From Ursus arctos (taxonomy: Eukaryota > Chordata > Mammalia > Carnivora > Ursidae): a stretch of 64,000 nt of DNA. The position numbers and the translations under genes were made by a program. Where the stretch lies: NCBI RefSeq assembly GCF_023065955.2, contig NW_026622963.1:5835001-5899000 (forward strand). Direction: 5' to 3'. The notes under the pieces were generated by a model. The model did no database searches. It had not been told where the DNA came from and worked only from the letters and a program-made list of their open reading frames with translations. Below, one piece after another: positions 33,688 through 43,390 of this stretch (position 1 is the first letter of the stretch; each line of letters begins with the position of its first letter).

Positions 33688-33762
33688 GATGGGTAGATGG
33701 ATGGATGGATGGATGGGTGGACGGAGGGACAGATGAACGGATGGACAGATGGATGGGTGGAG
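33688..33762. repeat. (GGAT)n imperfect tandem tract
   Basis: Units of GATG, GGAC and GGAT in an imperfect array. It makes the proline/histidine-rich minus-strand frames nearby. Confidence 0.88.
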
Positions 33763-33919
33763 GGCTCCCTCCATCCACAAGCAGCAGACATAGTAATGAG
33801 CAAGCACATCCCAGCCCAAGCATCGCTGGCAGCCAAGTCTCACTGAGCCATTGATCTGTCTCACCCTCTAATGCCCTCCCTCCCCAAGGCCTGTGCATTC
33901 CATTTCCGTCTTAACCCAA

Positions 33920-34090
33920 AGCTGCTTCCCCAGGGCTTGGTGGCTTGCATCCAGTTTTATTGTTGATACAGATCTTTATCTGCCTTGGGCTTATAACTGA
34001 CATTTAAATTACTCTGCAAACAACGAATCAATATTTATGGATTCTTGGACCCGTGCATTTGACAAACCTGGTGTCCTGAGTTTCTCCCAG
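33920..34090. promoter_or_regulatory. Candidate conserved non-coding element
   Basis: AT-rich unique island with CAGTTTTATTGTTGATAC, GACATTTAAATTAC and GAATCAATATTTATGG, the latter a FOX-like ATATTTA. Composition contrasts with GC-rich flanks. Inferred. Confidence 0.35.
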
Positions 34091-34239
34091 GCCAAAAGGG
34101 GACATGAGTCAAGGTCAAGGCTTTATCTAATTAGAAATGGGGGAAGTGGGTCTGCCTCTAAGCACAGGTCTCGAATTAGAGTAGAGCTGTGTGCTCCTAG
34201 ACCATCTAACTAGAGCAAGGCAGTTCCCCACGGGAAATT

Positions 34240-34600
34240 CAATTCACTTCACAAACAGTGGGCATTTTCTGTGTGTGCAAAGCACCACGTGAAGCCTGTA
34301 GGAGAGACAGGGATAATAAAATCAAGTTCCTACCCTTCAGAGGTTCCTACACTGGGAGGAGACAGAGGCACACACGGGTTACTACAAGCAGATTGTATCA
34401 AGGGTTGCAGACAAGGTCCAAACCCAGTCTGCGGGGAGATAAAGGAAAAGACTACTCTAGTAAGTGGAGCTTCTTGGAGGGCTCCCTGGAGGAGGAGGGG
34501 CATTCCAGGAGAGGAAACCAGCCAGGGTCAATAAGACCCAGAGGTACAGAACAGGTTTCAGGGTTGGAAGAGCTTTGTGGGAAAGTGTCATAGAAAGGTA
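34240..34600 (-). mobile_element. Possible L2 fragment, minus strand
   Basis: The order 'gggcattttctgtgtgtgcaaagc', 'ttcctacccttcagagg', 'ggagggctccctggaggaggaggggcattcc' fits antisense L2, which places the lump 'ccctggaggagg' late. Diverged, so moderate confidence. Confidence 0.5.
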
Positions 34601-34929
34601 AACTGAGGCCTGAACCTGGAGAACTCCAGATACCAAACTGAGGCTTGTGGCTTTCCTCCCGTGGGCCAGAGCCATGGAAGGTCTTTGAGATAGGGAAGCA
34701 CCCCGAAAGAGCTGTGCTTTGAGTTCTCTGGAAGCAGCGGGAAGCATGGGAATCAGTGGGAAGTGGGAGGGCCGGGCCCCTGGGGTGCTCCGTGGTGGAA
34801 CCCCACCACCCCTGAGCCTTGCCCCCCCGGGTACTGCCGGATGGCTGGGTCACACGTTTCTCTATCTTGTCTGCGGGGCCCTCACCCACCTTGAGAAAAA
34901 CAGCAAATGTGAGATGGATGCTTCTGGGG
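34601..34929. other. Unique sequence
   Basis: GC-rich, nothing recognised. Confidence 0.4.
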
Positions 34930-35110
34930 CCTCTTTGGCGCTGTGAGTTATGGAGCTGGCCTTAATCGCGGAGGCCAGACCGTTTATCACCCTGGCGAAT
35001 TTAAGCTCTGGTTCCAGGAAAAAAGACAAGCAATCTCTTGTCCCCGCATCAGCACAGACATACGTTCCCAGGCAATTTATTCGTCCAGCTGCCCTTACTG
35101 GCTCAATGGC
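34930..35110. promoter_or_regulatory. Candidate conserved non-coding element
   Basis: Repeat-free patch with GGCCTTAATCGCGG, GTTTATCACCC, CGAATTTAAGC and GGCAATTTATTCG. CpGs are retained in the first of these. Lies about 150 bases upstream of the 51-base repeat copy. Inferred. Confidence 0.3.
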
Positions 35111-35257
35111 AGAGACCCTCGAGCTGAAACTTCCTTTGTAGCTTCTATTCTGGCGCAGGGCACAGTCTGGGCATCTCAGGGGGTGGGGGCTGAGCTCCTG
35201 GAGTTCAGGGAGGTGGCTGTGGGGTCTGAAGGAGCTGCAAGGGCTGCTTCTCCAAAA

Positions 35258-35308
35258 CGCTCTTTGAGCAAGGGTTACTACGTGGGGAGTCAGTCTCTCT
35301 GTCCTCCC
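35258..35308 (+). repeat. 51-base direct repeat, copy 1
   Basis: Starts CGCTCTTTGAGCAAGGGT and ends CTCTCTGTCCTCCC. Identical to 37405-37455 at 49 of 51 positions (T/C at 35276 and T/C at 35302). Weaker similarity continues for about 18 more bases on the right, while the left flank is unrelated. No known repeat family recognised. Confidence 0.92.
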
Positions 35309-35540
35309 AGGCCCGCGATGCGTTGGGAGAGCCATGAGGATGTTGCAAAGCCTTTTAAAATCTGAAGAAGACAAATGCACCATCTTGATACCAACACAGT
35401 CATCAAATAGAATTTCTAATACTTTTTTAATGAAGAAATGGGGCCCATGAAGGCCAAAGGCCCAGAGCCCATGAAAATGAGAATAAGACCCTGCTGCCCG
35501 GACCGAGGAACCGAGTTTCAATTTTCTCTCAGTGGGAATG
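35309..35540. other. Unique sequence, partly AT-rich
   Basis: The region 35350-35450 (CCTTTTAAAATCTG, GAATTTCTAATACTTTTTTAATG) resembles the other AT-rich islands. No repeat recognised. Confidence 0.35.
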
Positions 35541-35544
35541 AAAA

Positions 35545-35690
35545 GAGGCAGGCAGAGCTGGCGTCAAATCCCATGTCCGTCACTTGGTGGCTCTAATTCC
35601 CTCTCTGCACCTTGCTTTCCTCCTCTGCGAAACGGGCTAATGATCTGCACCTCGCAGGTGGCCTAAGAAGGCTGGAGCTGTGCACGGTGT
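35545..35690 (+). mobile_element. MIR fragment
   Basis: Forward MIR: 'agctggcgtcaaatcccatgtccgtcacttgg', 'ctctgcaccttgctttcctcctctgcgaaacggg', 'ctcgcaggtggcctaag'. Confidence 0.75.
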
Positions 35691-36084
35691 CCAGCAGAAA
35701 GGCACCCGTACCTCCAGTCAGAGCCCAAGTCAAGCTCAAGCTCACTTGATGTCCCATCTTCTCTGGGAAGTTGTTCCGGCCGTGCTAAGCCTCCGTGTTG
35801 TCAGCTCCTGAATGTCCGGGGCTCTTGGTGGCAAAGAGGCCCCAGGAGTTCTCAGCTGGGCTGCATCCAGGCCACAGTTAGCAGGTGCTCGGTCTGGGGA
35901 GGCTGTCCGGGCCACAGCAGCTGTCACCGCCTTGACAGCAGGGACCACATCTTACACATTCTGTTTCTGCTGTGTCAGGCACGGAGCTGTACCCAGGAGG
36001 GGTTCTATGACCCTTAGTCGGTTGGGGAATCTCTAAAATTTAGTGTTGAGGTTCCTTGTAGTTTTCTGTCACACTTTCAGCTCC
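35691..36084. other. Unique sequence
   Basis: GC-rich; possible L2 continuation from about 35940. Nothing firm. Confidence 0.35.
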
Positions 36085-36480
36085 CTATGGCTGCACACTT
36101 GGCCTTGCCCAACTTGCTCAGCCTGCCTTATTCCAGTCTCCCTCCTCCTCCAGGCTCTGGCCCACACGCAGACCTCAGGCCCCTTGCGCATGCTGTCTGC
36201 ACCTCCAGGAATGCCCTTCTGCCCACAGTCTGCATGGCACCTCATTCCTCAGGAGTCATTTAGACATCACCTCCACAGAGAGTCCTCCCCAAAACGGATC
36301 CTTCCATTATTTCTTTTAGCTCTGAACCTGACCATATCTTCATGGAACTCAGCACAAGTTGACTATCTCTCTCTCCCAACACATTAAACTTGGCCAATTT
36401 AAATCAGTACTATTTTACATAATACTTAACACAGGGTAGGACTCTGAAAAATATTTGTCAAATGAATAAATGGATGAATA
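36085..36480 (+). mobile_element. L2 3' region
   Basis: L2 order: 'ctgccttattccagtctccc', 'caggccccttgcgcatgctg', 'ccaggaatgcccttctgccc', 'caggagtcatttagacatcacctccacagagag', and a final 'acttaacacagggtaggactctgaaaaatatttgtcaaatgaataaatgg'. Complete through the 3' end. Confidence 0.85.
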
Positions 36481-36518
36481 AATCCTTTGTCTTATTAGGA
36501 ATATCTTATTACTCAAAA

Positions 36519-36540
36519 AGAGAGAGAGAGAGAGAGAAAG
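36519..36540. repeat. (GA)n microsatellite, short
   Basis: About nine GA units after AAAAA. Confidence 0.85.
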
Positions 36541-36602
36541 AATATCTTTTACTCTATTCTGAGCAGGTGCTGAGGCACCATGAGAGGTTCCTGGGCCCAA
36601 CA

Positions 36603-36616
36603 CCCCCCCCCCCCCC
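36603..36616. repeat. Poly-C tract, 14 bases
   Basis: An isolated C-run downstream of the GA tract. Confidence 0.9.
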
Positions 36617-36889
36617 GCTCTTTAGCAAGATGATTCCTGCAGCCTGAGCACGGGGCTCAGGTGGCCAGGTATCTGGGGGAGGGTGGGGACCCTGTCAGTG
36701 GTGGGGGGACGCCCAGACCTCGACCCCTCGCTTAAGGGGCTGATCCCCCACTAGGGGAAACAAGACATTCTGAGGGTCTAATGTGGGCCTTCCACACACG
36801 GAATGCAACCCTGGGATTCTTCCCAAACTTCACTAGAACCTTCGCCTGCCTGATTATCATATACCTGTTGGAAAGAATTTGATTTCTCC
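36617..36889. other. Unique sequence
   Basis: Mixed composition, nothing recognised. Confidence 0.4.
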
Positions 36890-37015
36890 CACTCAACCAA
36901 CAAATATTTATTAAGTTCCTCCCATGTGCCAGGCACTGTGCTTAGGGGGACTGTTCAGTGATGACCAAAAGCAGCTACTTTCTGTTTGTGGTGAGTAAAG
37001 AGTATAGATGGCAGG
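36890..37015 (-). mobile_element. L2 3' end, minus strand
   Basis: Text 'caaccaacaaatatttattaagttcctcccatgtgccaggcactgtgcttag' is the reverse of the L2 terminal sequence. Confidence 0.75.
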
Positions 37016-37146
37016 TCAATTGGAAGAAAAAAAAAGTGCAGCAAGACACATCCAGAATATCAGATCTAGAAGGATTCTTGTACAACTAGTATGTGTCAGA
37101 ATGGCCTGGAGCGCCGTGACCCTCCTCTGAGTTCTTGGACGGGGCC

Positions 37147-37310
37147 TTTTTTTTTTTAATAATAATTTTTTATTATGTTATGTTAGTCACCATACAGTAC
37201 ATCCCTAGTTATTGATGTAAAGTTCCATGATTCATTACTTGCGTATAATACCCAGTGCACCATGCAATACGTGCCCTCCTTAATACCCATCACCTTTCTA
37301 CCAGACCTGA
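37147..37310 (-). mobile_element. Carnivore-type L1 3' end, minus strand
   Basis: Reverse of the copy at 60790-61110: a T-run, then TTATGTTAGTCACCATACAG, 'acatccctagttattgatgtaaagttcc', 'gcgtataatacccagtgcaccatgcaatacgtgccctccttaatacccatcacc'. About 160 bases remain, so it is severely 5'-truncated. Relatively young judging from similarity to the other copy. Confidence 0.9.
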
Positions 37311-37404
37311 TCACCTGATCGGAGGGCAGGGGTGGGAGAGGGGAGTGTCCATACAGGGGTGAGGAGCAGGTGGGAGGAGCGCGCGTGCCCCACCGAGGGA
37401 GGAC

Positions 37405-37455
37405 CGCTCTTTGAGCAAGGGTCACTACGTGGGGAGTCAGTCTCTCTGCCCTCCC
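37405..37455 (+). repeat. 51-base direct repeat, copy 2
   Basis: Second copy of the repeat at 35258-35308, same strand, 2147 bases further on. It lies about 95 bases beyond the truncated end of the L1 at 37147-37310. Confidence 0.92.
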
Positions 37456-37635
37456 TGTCCGCCAAGCTTTGGGGGGGCATGGAGTTTCAGCACCACCCCC
37501 CCCAGCGCCCCTGACCTCGGGCCCCGCGAGGATCGGGCAGGGGGCTGGGAAAGGCACGTGAGGGCCTTGTCTGGGCCGCTCAGACACAAATGCTGCCTTA
37601 GCCACCTGCACGTCCTGCCTAGACGGGCTGCAGGC

Positions 37636-37800
37636 TAGCGTGTGCGTGTGTGCGTGCGTGTATGTGCGTGAATGCATGTGCAGATCTACACGTGCGAGTG
37701 TGACTAGGAGTGTGTGTGCGCGTGAGTAACTGCGGGTGTGTGTGTCTGAGTGTGACCACGTGCGGATGCGTGTGTGCGTGAGCAGACTGAGTGTGATTGC
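37636..37800. repeat. Degenerate (TG)n tract
   Basis: GTGTGCGTGTGTGCGTGCG followed by imperfect TG/CG units with ATG and GAG interruptions. Alternating purine-pyrimidine with CpGs, so a left-handed DNA candidate. It produces the histidine/threonine-rich minus-strand frame. Confidence 0.88.
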
Positions 37801-37864
37801 ACGCAGCTGGGCCCCTCCCGCCCTCTCCCTCCTCTCTGGAAGGAAGCTGCAGGGAAGGGGCCAG

Positions 37865-38060
37865 ATGGTCTCCTCTGACCTGCTATTTATCATCCCGGCA
37901 AAAGCTTATTCAGTTTAATGCTCTTCGGCAATTCATTTAAGGGCTCTGTTTGTTTCTGCTGATGAGGACTGTTAATTTGCACAGCGGTCTCATTAGGCCT
38001 AAACCACCAATTAATTCCTTTTGTTCTCATTAAATGGCTGATTCCTAAACATTTCTCGGA
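37865..38060. promoter_or_regulatory. Candidate conserved non-coding element
   Basis: One of the clearest AT-rich islands: GCTATTTATCATCC, TTCAGTTTAATGC, CAATTCATTTAAG, GTTAATTTGC, CCAATTAATTCC and CATTAAATGG within 190 bases, with no repeat. Flanked by TG-rich and GC-rich DNA. An enhancer for a homeodomain network is plausible but unproven. Confidence 0.42.
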
Positions 38061-39005
38061 CAACAATGGGCCTCCCGAGCAGAGCCGCCACCGCGGGGGG
38101 TGGCCCGGAGCAGGTACGGATAGGGGGCTCTCCTGGTCCCCCATCCCCGGCACAGCCAGCCACCCTGGCCAAGCTCTGTAAACCCTCCGGTCCTGCCAGT
38201 CACAGCCAGGTCCCAAATCCAGGCCCTGGACCATAGCCTGGGAGGTTTGGGGCAAAGCAGGCAGAGGGCAAGGGTGAGGTGCCCAGCAGGGAACATCCCC
38301 TAGTTCCCTGGGAGCCCCCCGGAGTAGGCGATGGGCAGGTCCCCCCCGGGAGGCGTGACCACCCGCAGGCGCTGAGCCAGCAGCTCTGGTCTGCTGGAGA
38401 TGCTGCCTGACTTATGCCCTGGAGTCTGGGGCACAGAAGCAGGTGGGGTAGGAGGCTGGTCCTGAGGTTGCCCCAAGCCATCCGCCGGAGTCCCCCTGCA
38501 GGCTGAGCGAGGTCACCCCCACCCCCGCTGGGGGTCTGTTTCCTCCTCGGACCAGAGGGCATTGAACTACTAGCAGGATGTTTATTTCTGAACCGCTGAG
38601 CCGTTTTTTAATCGCCTGCAGGCTCACACAGATGCCCCGTGTCTACAGTGGCTAAAGGATGAGCTGCTCTAGTTGGGGTCCCCCCCTTCTGGACTCCCCT
38701 TTACAAGGTTCTCCCCCTCTCCCGCATCTCCTCCGCTCCAAAGAGGGGCATTCGGAGATTCTCCTGAGTACCCCACAGGGCTCCAGCCATGGAAGCCTCT
38801 GGACTAGCTAGCCATTCTCGGAGGGTCCCAGGGCTATGTTTTCAACGAGCTTCAACTGCCTGGGTCCCCACTCAGTTTCTCCTCTGTTCAGGCAGCAAAG
38901 TGGTTGCCACCCTGCCCTGCTGATAGGAAGGCAGGGTCATAGGAAGTGGGAGTGAGCGAGATAAGGCATGGCCAGCGCCACGGAAAATTCCAGTGACGTA
39001 CAGCT
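38061..39005. other. GC-rich unique sequence
   Basis: No repeat recognised. Minus-strand frames of 71-121 codons overlap one another and show no domain. Confidence 0.4.
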
Positions 39006-39009
39006 GGTT

Positions 39010-39215
39010 GGGCACGGGAGCTTGAGTCCCCGCTCCACCACTTCCTAGCTGTTACTCAACCTCCAGCTTCCTCATCTGTAAAATGGGGATAATAGAAGTA
39101 CCTCCCTCCTCATGATGGGCTGAGGATTAAATTAGTCAGTACTCAAGGGCTTGGCAGAGTTCCTGGCACGTAGTAATTGCTCTAGTAAATGTTAGCTAAT
39201 AGATACTCCTAATTC
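39010..39215 (+). mobile_element. MIR fragment
   Basis: Forward MIR: 'gcttgagtccccgctccaccacttcctagctgttactcaacc', 'cctcatctgtaaaatggggataatagaagtacc', 'ggcacgtagtaattgctctagtaaatg'. Good preservation through the 3' end. Confidence 0.88.
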
Positions 39216-39394
39216 CTAGTAACAGGACGATGACCTGCTTCACTTCCTTTTCCAGTGTGACACGCACCCTCACCCCCGACACACACACACTCCTTCAATC
39301 CTCACTCATTCTAGCCTGCAAGCTGTGGCCAGCTCCCATTCCCTGGGCTGTTCTGTGTCAGCTCATTGGACCTGAACTGCCCTCACCCCGACAA

Positions 39395-39590
39395 GGAGTT
39401 ACCAGATTTAGCAAATACAAAGATAAGATGCTAGTTAAATTTGAATTCAGATAAACAACAGATGATTTTTTATATAAGCATAATTCAAATACAAGATGGG
39501 TTATACTTATCCTGAAATTGTTTATTTATCTAAAATTAAAATGTAATGGGGCATCTGTATTTTATCTGGCAGCCCTATGCCCAACCCATG
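39395..39590. mobile_element. MITE-like DNA element with inverted terminal repeats
   Basis: The left arm 39399-39455 (TTACCAGATTTAGCAAATAC...TTCAGATAAAC) is the imperfect reverse complement of the right arm 39520-39573 (GTTTATTTATCTAAAATTAA...TTTATCTGGCAGC). The whole can fold on itself. This resembles a common mammalian palindromic DNA transposon fossil whose name I am not sure of. Confidence 0.7.
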
Positions 39591-39800
39591 TCTGGTGAAC
39601 TTTCACTCATCCTTCCACACTCAACTCAAGCATTACCTCCTCCAGGAAGACTTCCCTGATGGCCAGGTGACCCAGCTATCCCTTGTTAGTGCTCTCACAG
39701 TTCCCTGAGCTGGATGATCCCTACCCAGCTCTGATCACCACTGTTCACAATGCTTTGTAATCATTGATCACATGTCCATCTCTCCCGCTATCTTTTGAGC
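39591..39800 (+). mobile_element. L2 3' region
   Basis: L2 text: 'ccacactcaactcaagcattacctcctccaggaagacttccctgatggcc', then 'cacatgtccatctctcccgctatcttttgagcccc'. Confidence 0.8.
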
Positions 39801-40034
39801 CCCTTGGGGTGGTGTGGAAGGAATCCATCTAGTACACCCTTCGCTAAACCTGCTTGCCACAGTCTCCCATATTCACTGTGCTCTGTACGTGGACAGGGAA
39901 CTCCTTCCTGTCCCACTACCCATCCGGGGATGGCAACCAGGAGATGGGGCCAGGGACAGAGATCAGTTTGCCAACCAATATGTCCATTCTCCTTCTTCCT
40001 TAGTCACAAAGCTCTGTCTAGGGCAGCATGGCAC

Positions 40035-40480
40035 CCAGCTTAAAGACATTTCCCAGCCTCCCTTGCAGCAAGGCCATGTGATTAAAAGACAGCCAATAAG
40101 CATTGTGTAGGAATTCCAGGAGGGCTGGGAGGTGGTGACTTTGTCCTTCCCCTTCCATATTTCCTGTTGCTTGGAATGCGGATGTGCTGGCTGGAGCTCC
40201 AACAGCCATCTTGGACTATGAAGTGAACTTGAGGATTGTGAAACAGAAAGATAAAAGGAGCCAGGCCCAGATTCCTTGATGGAGTCAGCATTCCAACCCT
40301 TTCCCGTATACCATCGGGGCCTGTGAAATTAACCCTACTTGCAAGCTAACAAGTTAGCCTGGACAGTTTCGTGGATGCTAGCAGAAGACACTAGCCTCCC
40401 GGATCTGCAAAAAGGGACTTTATCATCCATGACACAGCAGGCTGCATGAACTGCATGTTCATGTCTATTCCCATTAGGTC
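40035..40480 (+). mobile_element. Ancient repeat, probably MaLR-type LTR
   Basis: Contains 'cagcctcccttgcagcaaggccatgtgattaaaag', 'gctggctggagctccaacagccatcttggactatgaagtg' and 'agaaagataaaaggagcc', which I recall as a widespread placental repeat. I cannot fix the family with certainty. The stretch 39801-40034 holds nothing recognised. Confidence 0.5.
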
Positions 40481-42049
40481 TGCTTGTCCCCAGTCCCCCT
40501 GGGGCCACGCGGAGCTGTCCATGCAGATGCTGCAGATGCCGCAGATTTGTGTCCCAGCTGCAGAACCTCGAGCTTTCTAGCAGGGCCACTAGCAAACCTG
40601 CCCAACCTTTGCCCCCAGTGACACATTATCTTTCTGGAGAGCCAAGAAATCTACCCTTTGGCACACAGAACAGGGCTCTACCTATCTCCCAAGTCTCTTC
40701 GCTACAAAACATGCTTAAAAACATGGTCTGGAACAGAAGCTGCCGGGGCTCTGCTTGTAAGGTGTATAAAACTGCAGGAGGCCCACGGAGCCATCTCCCA
40801 CCTGTACCCTCCGAGGTCTCTCGGGAGAGCCACGACTCCTGGGTGTTGAAGCCCCCCTCATTCAGCTGTTCTGTGCAGCTGGACCAGATTGTAAATGATA
40901 CAACGAGAAAACATGCTCTGTGGTCCTTTCATCGAAGTATGTGCTCTCTCTGCAAGGGAACCCTAGAGGAAATGACCCTGCCCCAAGCTGCACCCTCAAA
41001 ACCAGCACATCTGTCTTTATCAAGTCCACAATAAAGCAGAGACTGCGTTCATTATGGAAAGATTCATGTTTTCCTCCCCATTTAGTCATCAAAAATCTAG
41101 AACAACCACGATGGACCTCCGAGCAGCCACCTCGATACGACTATGGTTCAGAGTCTGGCTGCATTTCCATCAGCATGGATCACCTGCTTCTGGGTGAATA
41201 TACGGCTCATGGTGAGAAATTGTAGAAACAACTCAAGAAAGCACATTATGACTCTGTTGGCCCCTGTGGCAGAATGGCCGTGTTGTCCTCCCAGACTCCC
41301 CTCTTTTTGGCAACAGCATCCTCGCTGCTTTGGGGAGTGTTCCTCTGGCTCATCTAACCATTGAGGTTGTGGAGGAGACAGTCAACAAGAGTACCCAGCC
41401 CTGGCCGCAGTGCAGGGGCAGGCGTGTGACTGAGCCTGAGCCGACAGAGCCCTTCCCAGGCACCACTGGAGTTGAGACCAGGATGGAAAGTCTGGATGGG
41501 AATTATGGCAGTCAGAGTCCTCGGTCCTGTCGAGAAAGCCAGTCTGGGAGATTAATGCTGACCTGAGATGGGAAAACACGAGGGTTCTGTTGATGACAGT
41601 GGTCAGATGCCTGGGGGCCAACACCTTGTGCTTTCCCAAGGTCAATCCCGTAAGTCAGTAAAGCCCATCTTTTGCTAGATTGGTTTGAAATGGATTGCCA
41701 TGAATTGTAACTTAGAATCTGAAGGACAGCCTTCCCAGTTGGGTCTGGGGACTTCAGGCAGAAGCCAACTGGCCTCCTATGACAGTCTTTGGGGGAAGGC
41801 AAAGAAAGACATAACCAGCCCACCTACGCGGATGATCCGTGCACGACGCTATAGGGACCACACCAGGGGAGGCTGTGCCTCCGATTACAAGGTTACGAGA
41901 AGATCAAAAAGTTCCCAGGCCGTCTCCATCCCATGGTGTAGACCGAACCCATGGCGTGAACCAGGAAGGGAGGCCTCAGCTGACCTTTGCTACCTGCTGG
42001 CATGTGCACAGTCTCAGCCCGAGCCCATCAAAGCCCGCCCCAGGAAAGC
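40481..42049. other. Unique sequence
   Basis: Mixed to GC-rich DNA with many overlapping open frames (161 codons at 40549-41034, 171 codons at 41685-42200) and no domain. No repeat recognised, although old decayed LTR material is possible. Confidence 0.4.
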
Positions 42050-42310
42050 AGGTGCTGCTTGCTCGCTCCACGTTATTAGAATTCATTTCCATATGTTCCT
42101 TTCGTCTTCTCTCCGGGATAATTGTTCTTCTGGGGCTCAGGGCGTGGGAGGGCAGGAGGTGTGCACTCCTGTTTATCAACTCACTAAATGCCTGCTTTAA
42201 ATTAAAACCCACACCACATGCTGGCTCACAAAGGAATAATATTAAGACCGACTGTTTGCCTGCCTTCTGCTATTAATGCCAGTCTGATTTAAACCTGCTT
42301 TTCTTTCTCA
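42050..42310. promoter_or_regulatory. Candidate conserved non-coding element
   Basis: Contains GTTATTAGAATTCATTTCC, GGATAATTGTTC, CTGTTTATCAACTCACTAAATG, CTTTAAATTAAAACCC, GGAATAATATTAAG and CTATTAATGCC. AT-rich, no repeat. The 145-codon frame over it shows no domain. Confidence 0.4.
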
Positions 42311-42499
42311 TCTGGGGACACCCATTCCGGAAACGTTGAGCAATAACCTAGTTCCTACAGCTCCCAATCCTTTTTTTTTTTTTCTTTAAATTTGGGAGCC
42401 CCTCCTCAGCTGAAGAGGACAGAGACTGGATGGTCCCTTTGGATCCTCTGCTCTTCAGCCAACCCTATTCCCACAGTGCGTCTGCATTACCATCTGCAA

Positions 42500-42700
42500 G
42501 CCACCATCGTACCATCTCTGTGCCAGGCTCAGGGCTAAATCCTCCACATCCATCATCTCTCGTCCTCCCAGTAAACCTGAGAGAGGTATGATCAGCCCTT
42601 CCCAGAGGAGAAAGCCGAGGCTCGCGGAGGGAAGTAGAGTGCCCTGCTCAAGTTCATGCAGCTGCCACACGTTAAGGCCACACGCTCTACCCAGCAGTTT
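42500..42700 (-). mobile_element. MIR fragment, minus strand
   Basis: Reverse MIR: 'ctgtgccaggctcagggctaaatcctccacatccatcatctctcgtcctcccagtaaacc', 'gaggagaaagccgaggctcgcggaggg', 'ctcaagttcatgcagctg'. Degraded in its last third. Confidence 0.72.
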
Positions 42701-42961
42701 GCCACCATCTGGTTTCCATTATTCACCTGACCTGTGGCCCATGGGCCAGGGTCATAGCTGTTCTGTATCCACAGGATGCAGCCTTAAATGCAGACCCTAC
42801 CCGTGGCCATTGCCCTAGGGGGATGGGATCCACGGGCAGACAGATTCTGTTGCTGACCCCAATCTGACCTTTGGTTTCTTCCATTCGCTGAAACGTGCCC
42901 GTCAACCCCTTGGGTGAAGGCGTATGGTCCCTTGATGCCCCCTTTGAAATGTACATACTCT

Positions 42962-43390
42962 CAGTGTATCAGCTATCCATCGCTGCCAAACAAACAGTCC
43001 CAAAGATTAATGGAGTCAAACAACCACCATCCTGTGGCTCAGCAATGTGGGCTGGGCTTTTCTGGGTGGTTCTTCTGCTGGTTTCGCCTGGGATCACTCA
43101 CGCAGCTGTACTCACCTGCCTGCTGTCTGGGGCTGTATGATTTAAGATGACTGTGACGTGGTCGGTGGTTCTCATTGTTGCCTGGGGCTCTAACCAGTGA
43201 CAATGGAAGCGCCAGGACCTCAGGAGGCCTAAGCTCAGAAATCCCATGATATCTCTTCCGTTTGGTTGGCAGTTTGGTTGGTCAGAGCGAGCCACGGGTG
43301 GGGAGAAATAGATTTCCCTTCTCAGTGGTGTGAAGGGGCCTACATACAGAGATGGGAGGACTTTGGTTTTGCAACCTGCCACTCACGAGA
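42962..43390 (-). mobile_element. MLT1-like LTR, minus strand
   Basis: Begins GTATCAGCTATCCATCGCTG and continues 'ctgtggctcagcaatgtgggctggg', 'cttctgctggtttcgcctgggatcactcacgcagctg'. Same order as the copy at 21450. Confidence 0.68.

Noticed and set aside
33489..33898. Histidine/proline/serine-repeat frames on minus
   Set aside because: Translation of the imperfect GGAT tandem tract.
34862..35521. 219-codon frame on minus
   Set aside because: No domain. It covers a candidate regulatory island and the 51-base repeat, and other frames are open over the same DNA.
37183..37893. 236-codon frame on minus
   Set aside because: It spans an L1 3' end, the 51-base repeat and the TG tract. The histidine/threonine-rich section is a translation of the TG repeat.
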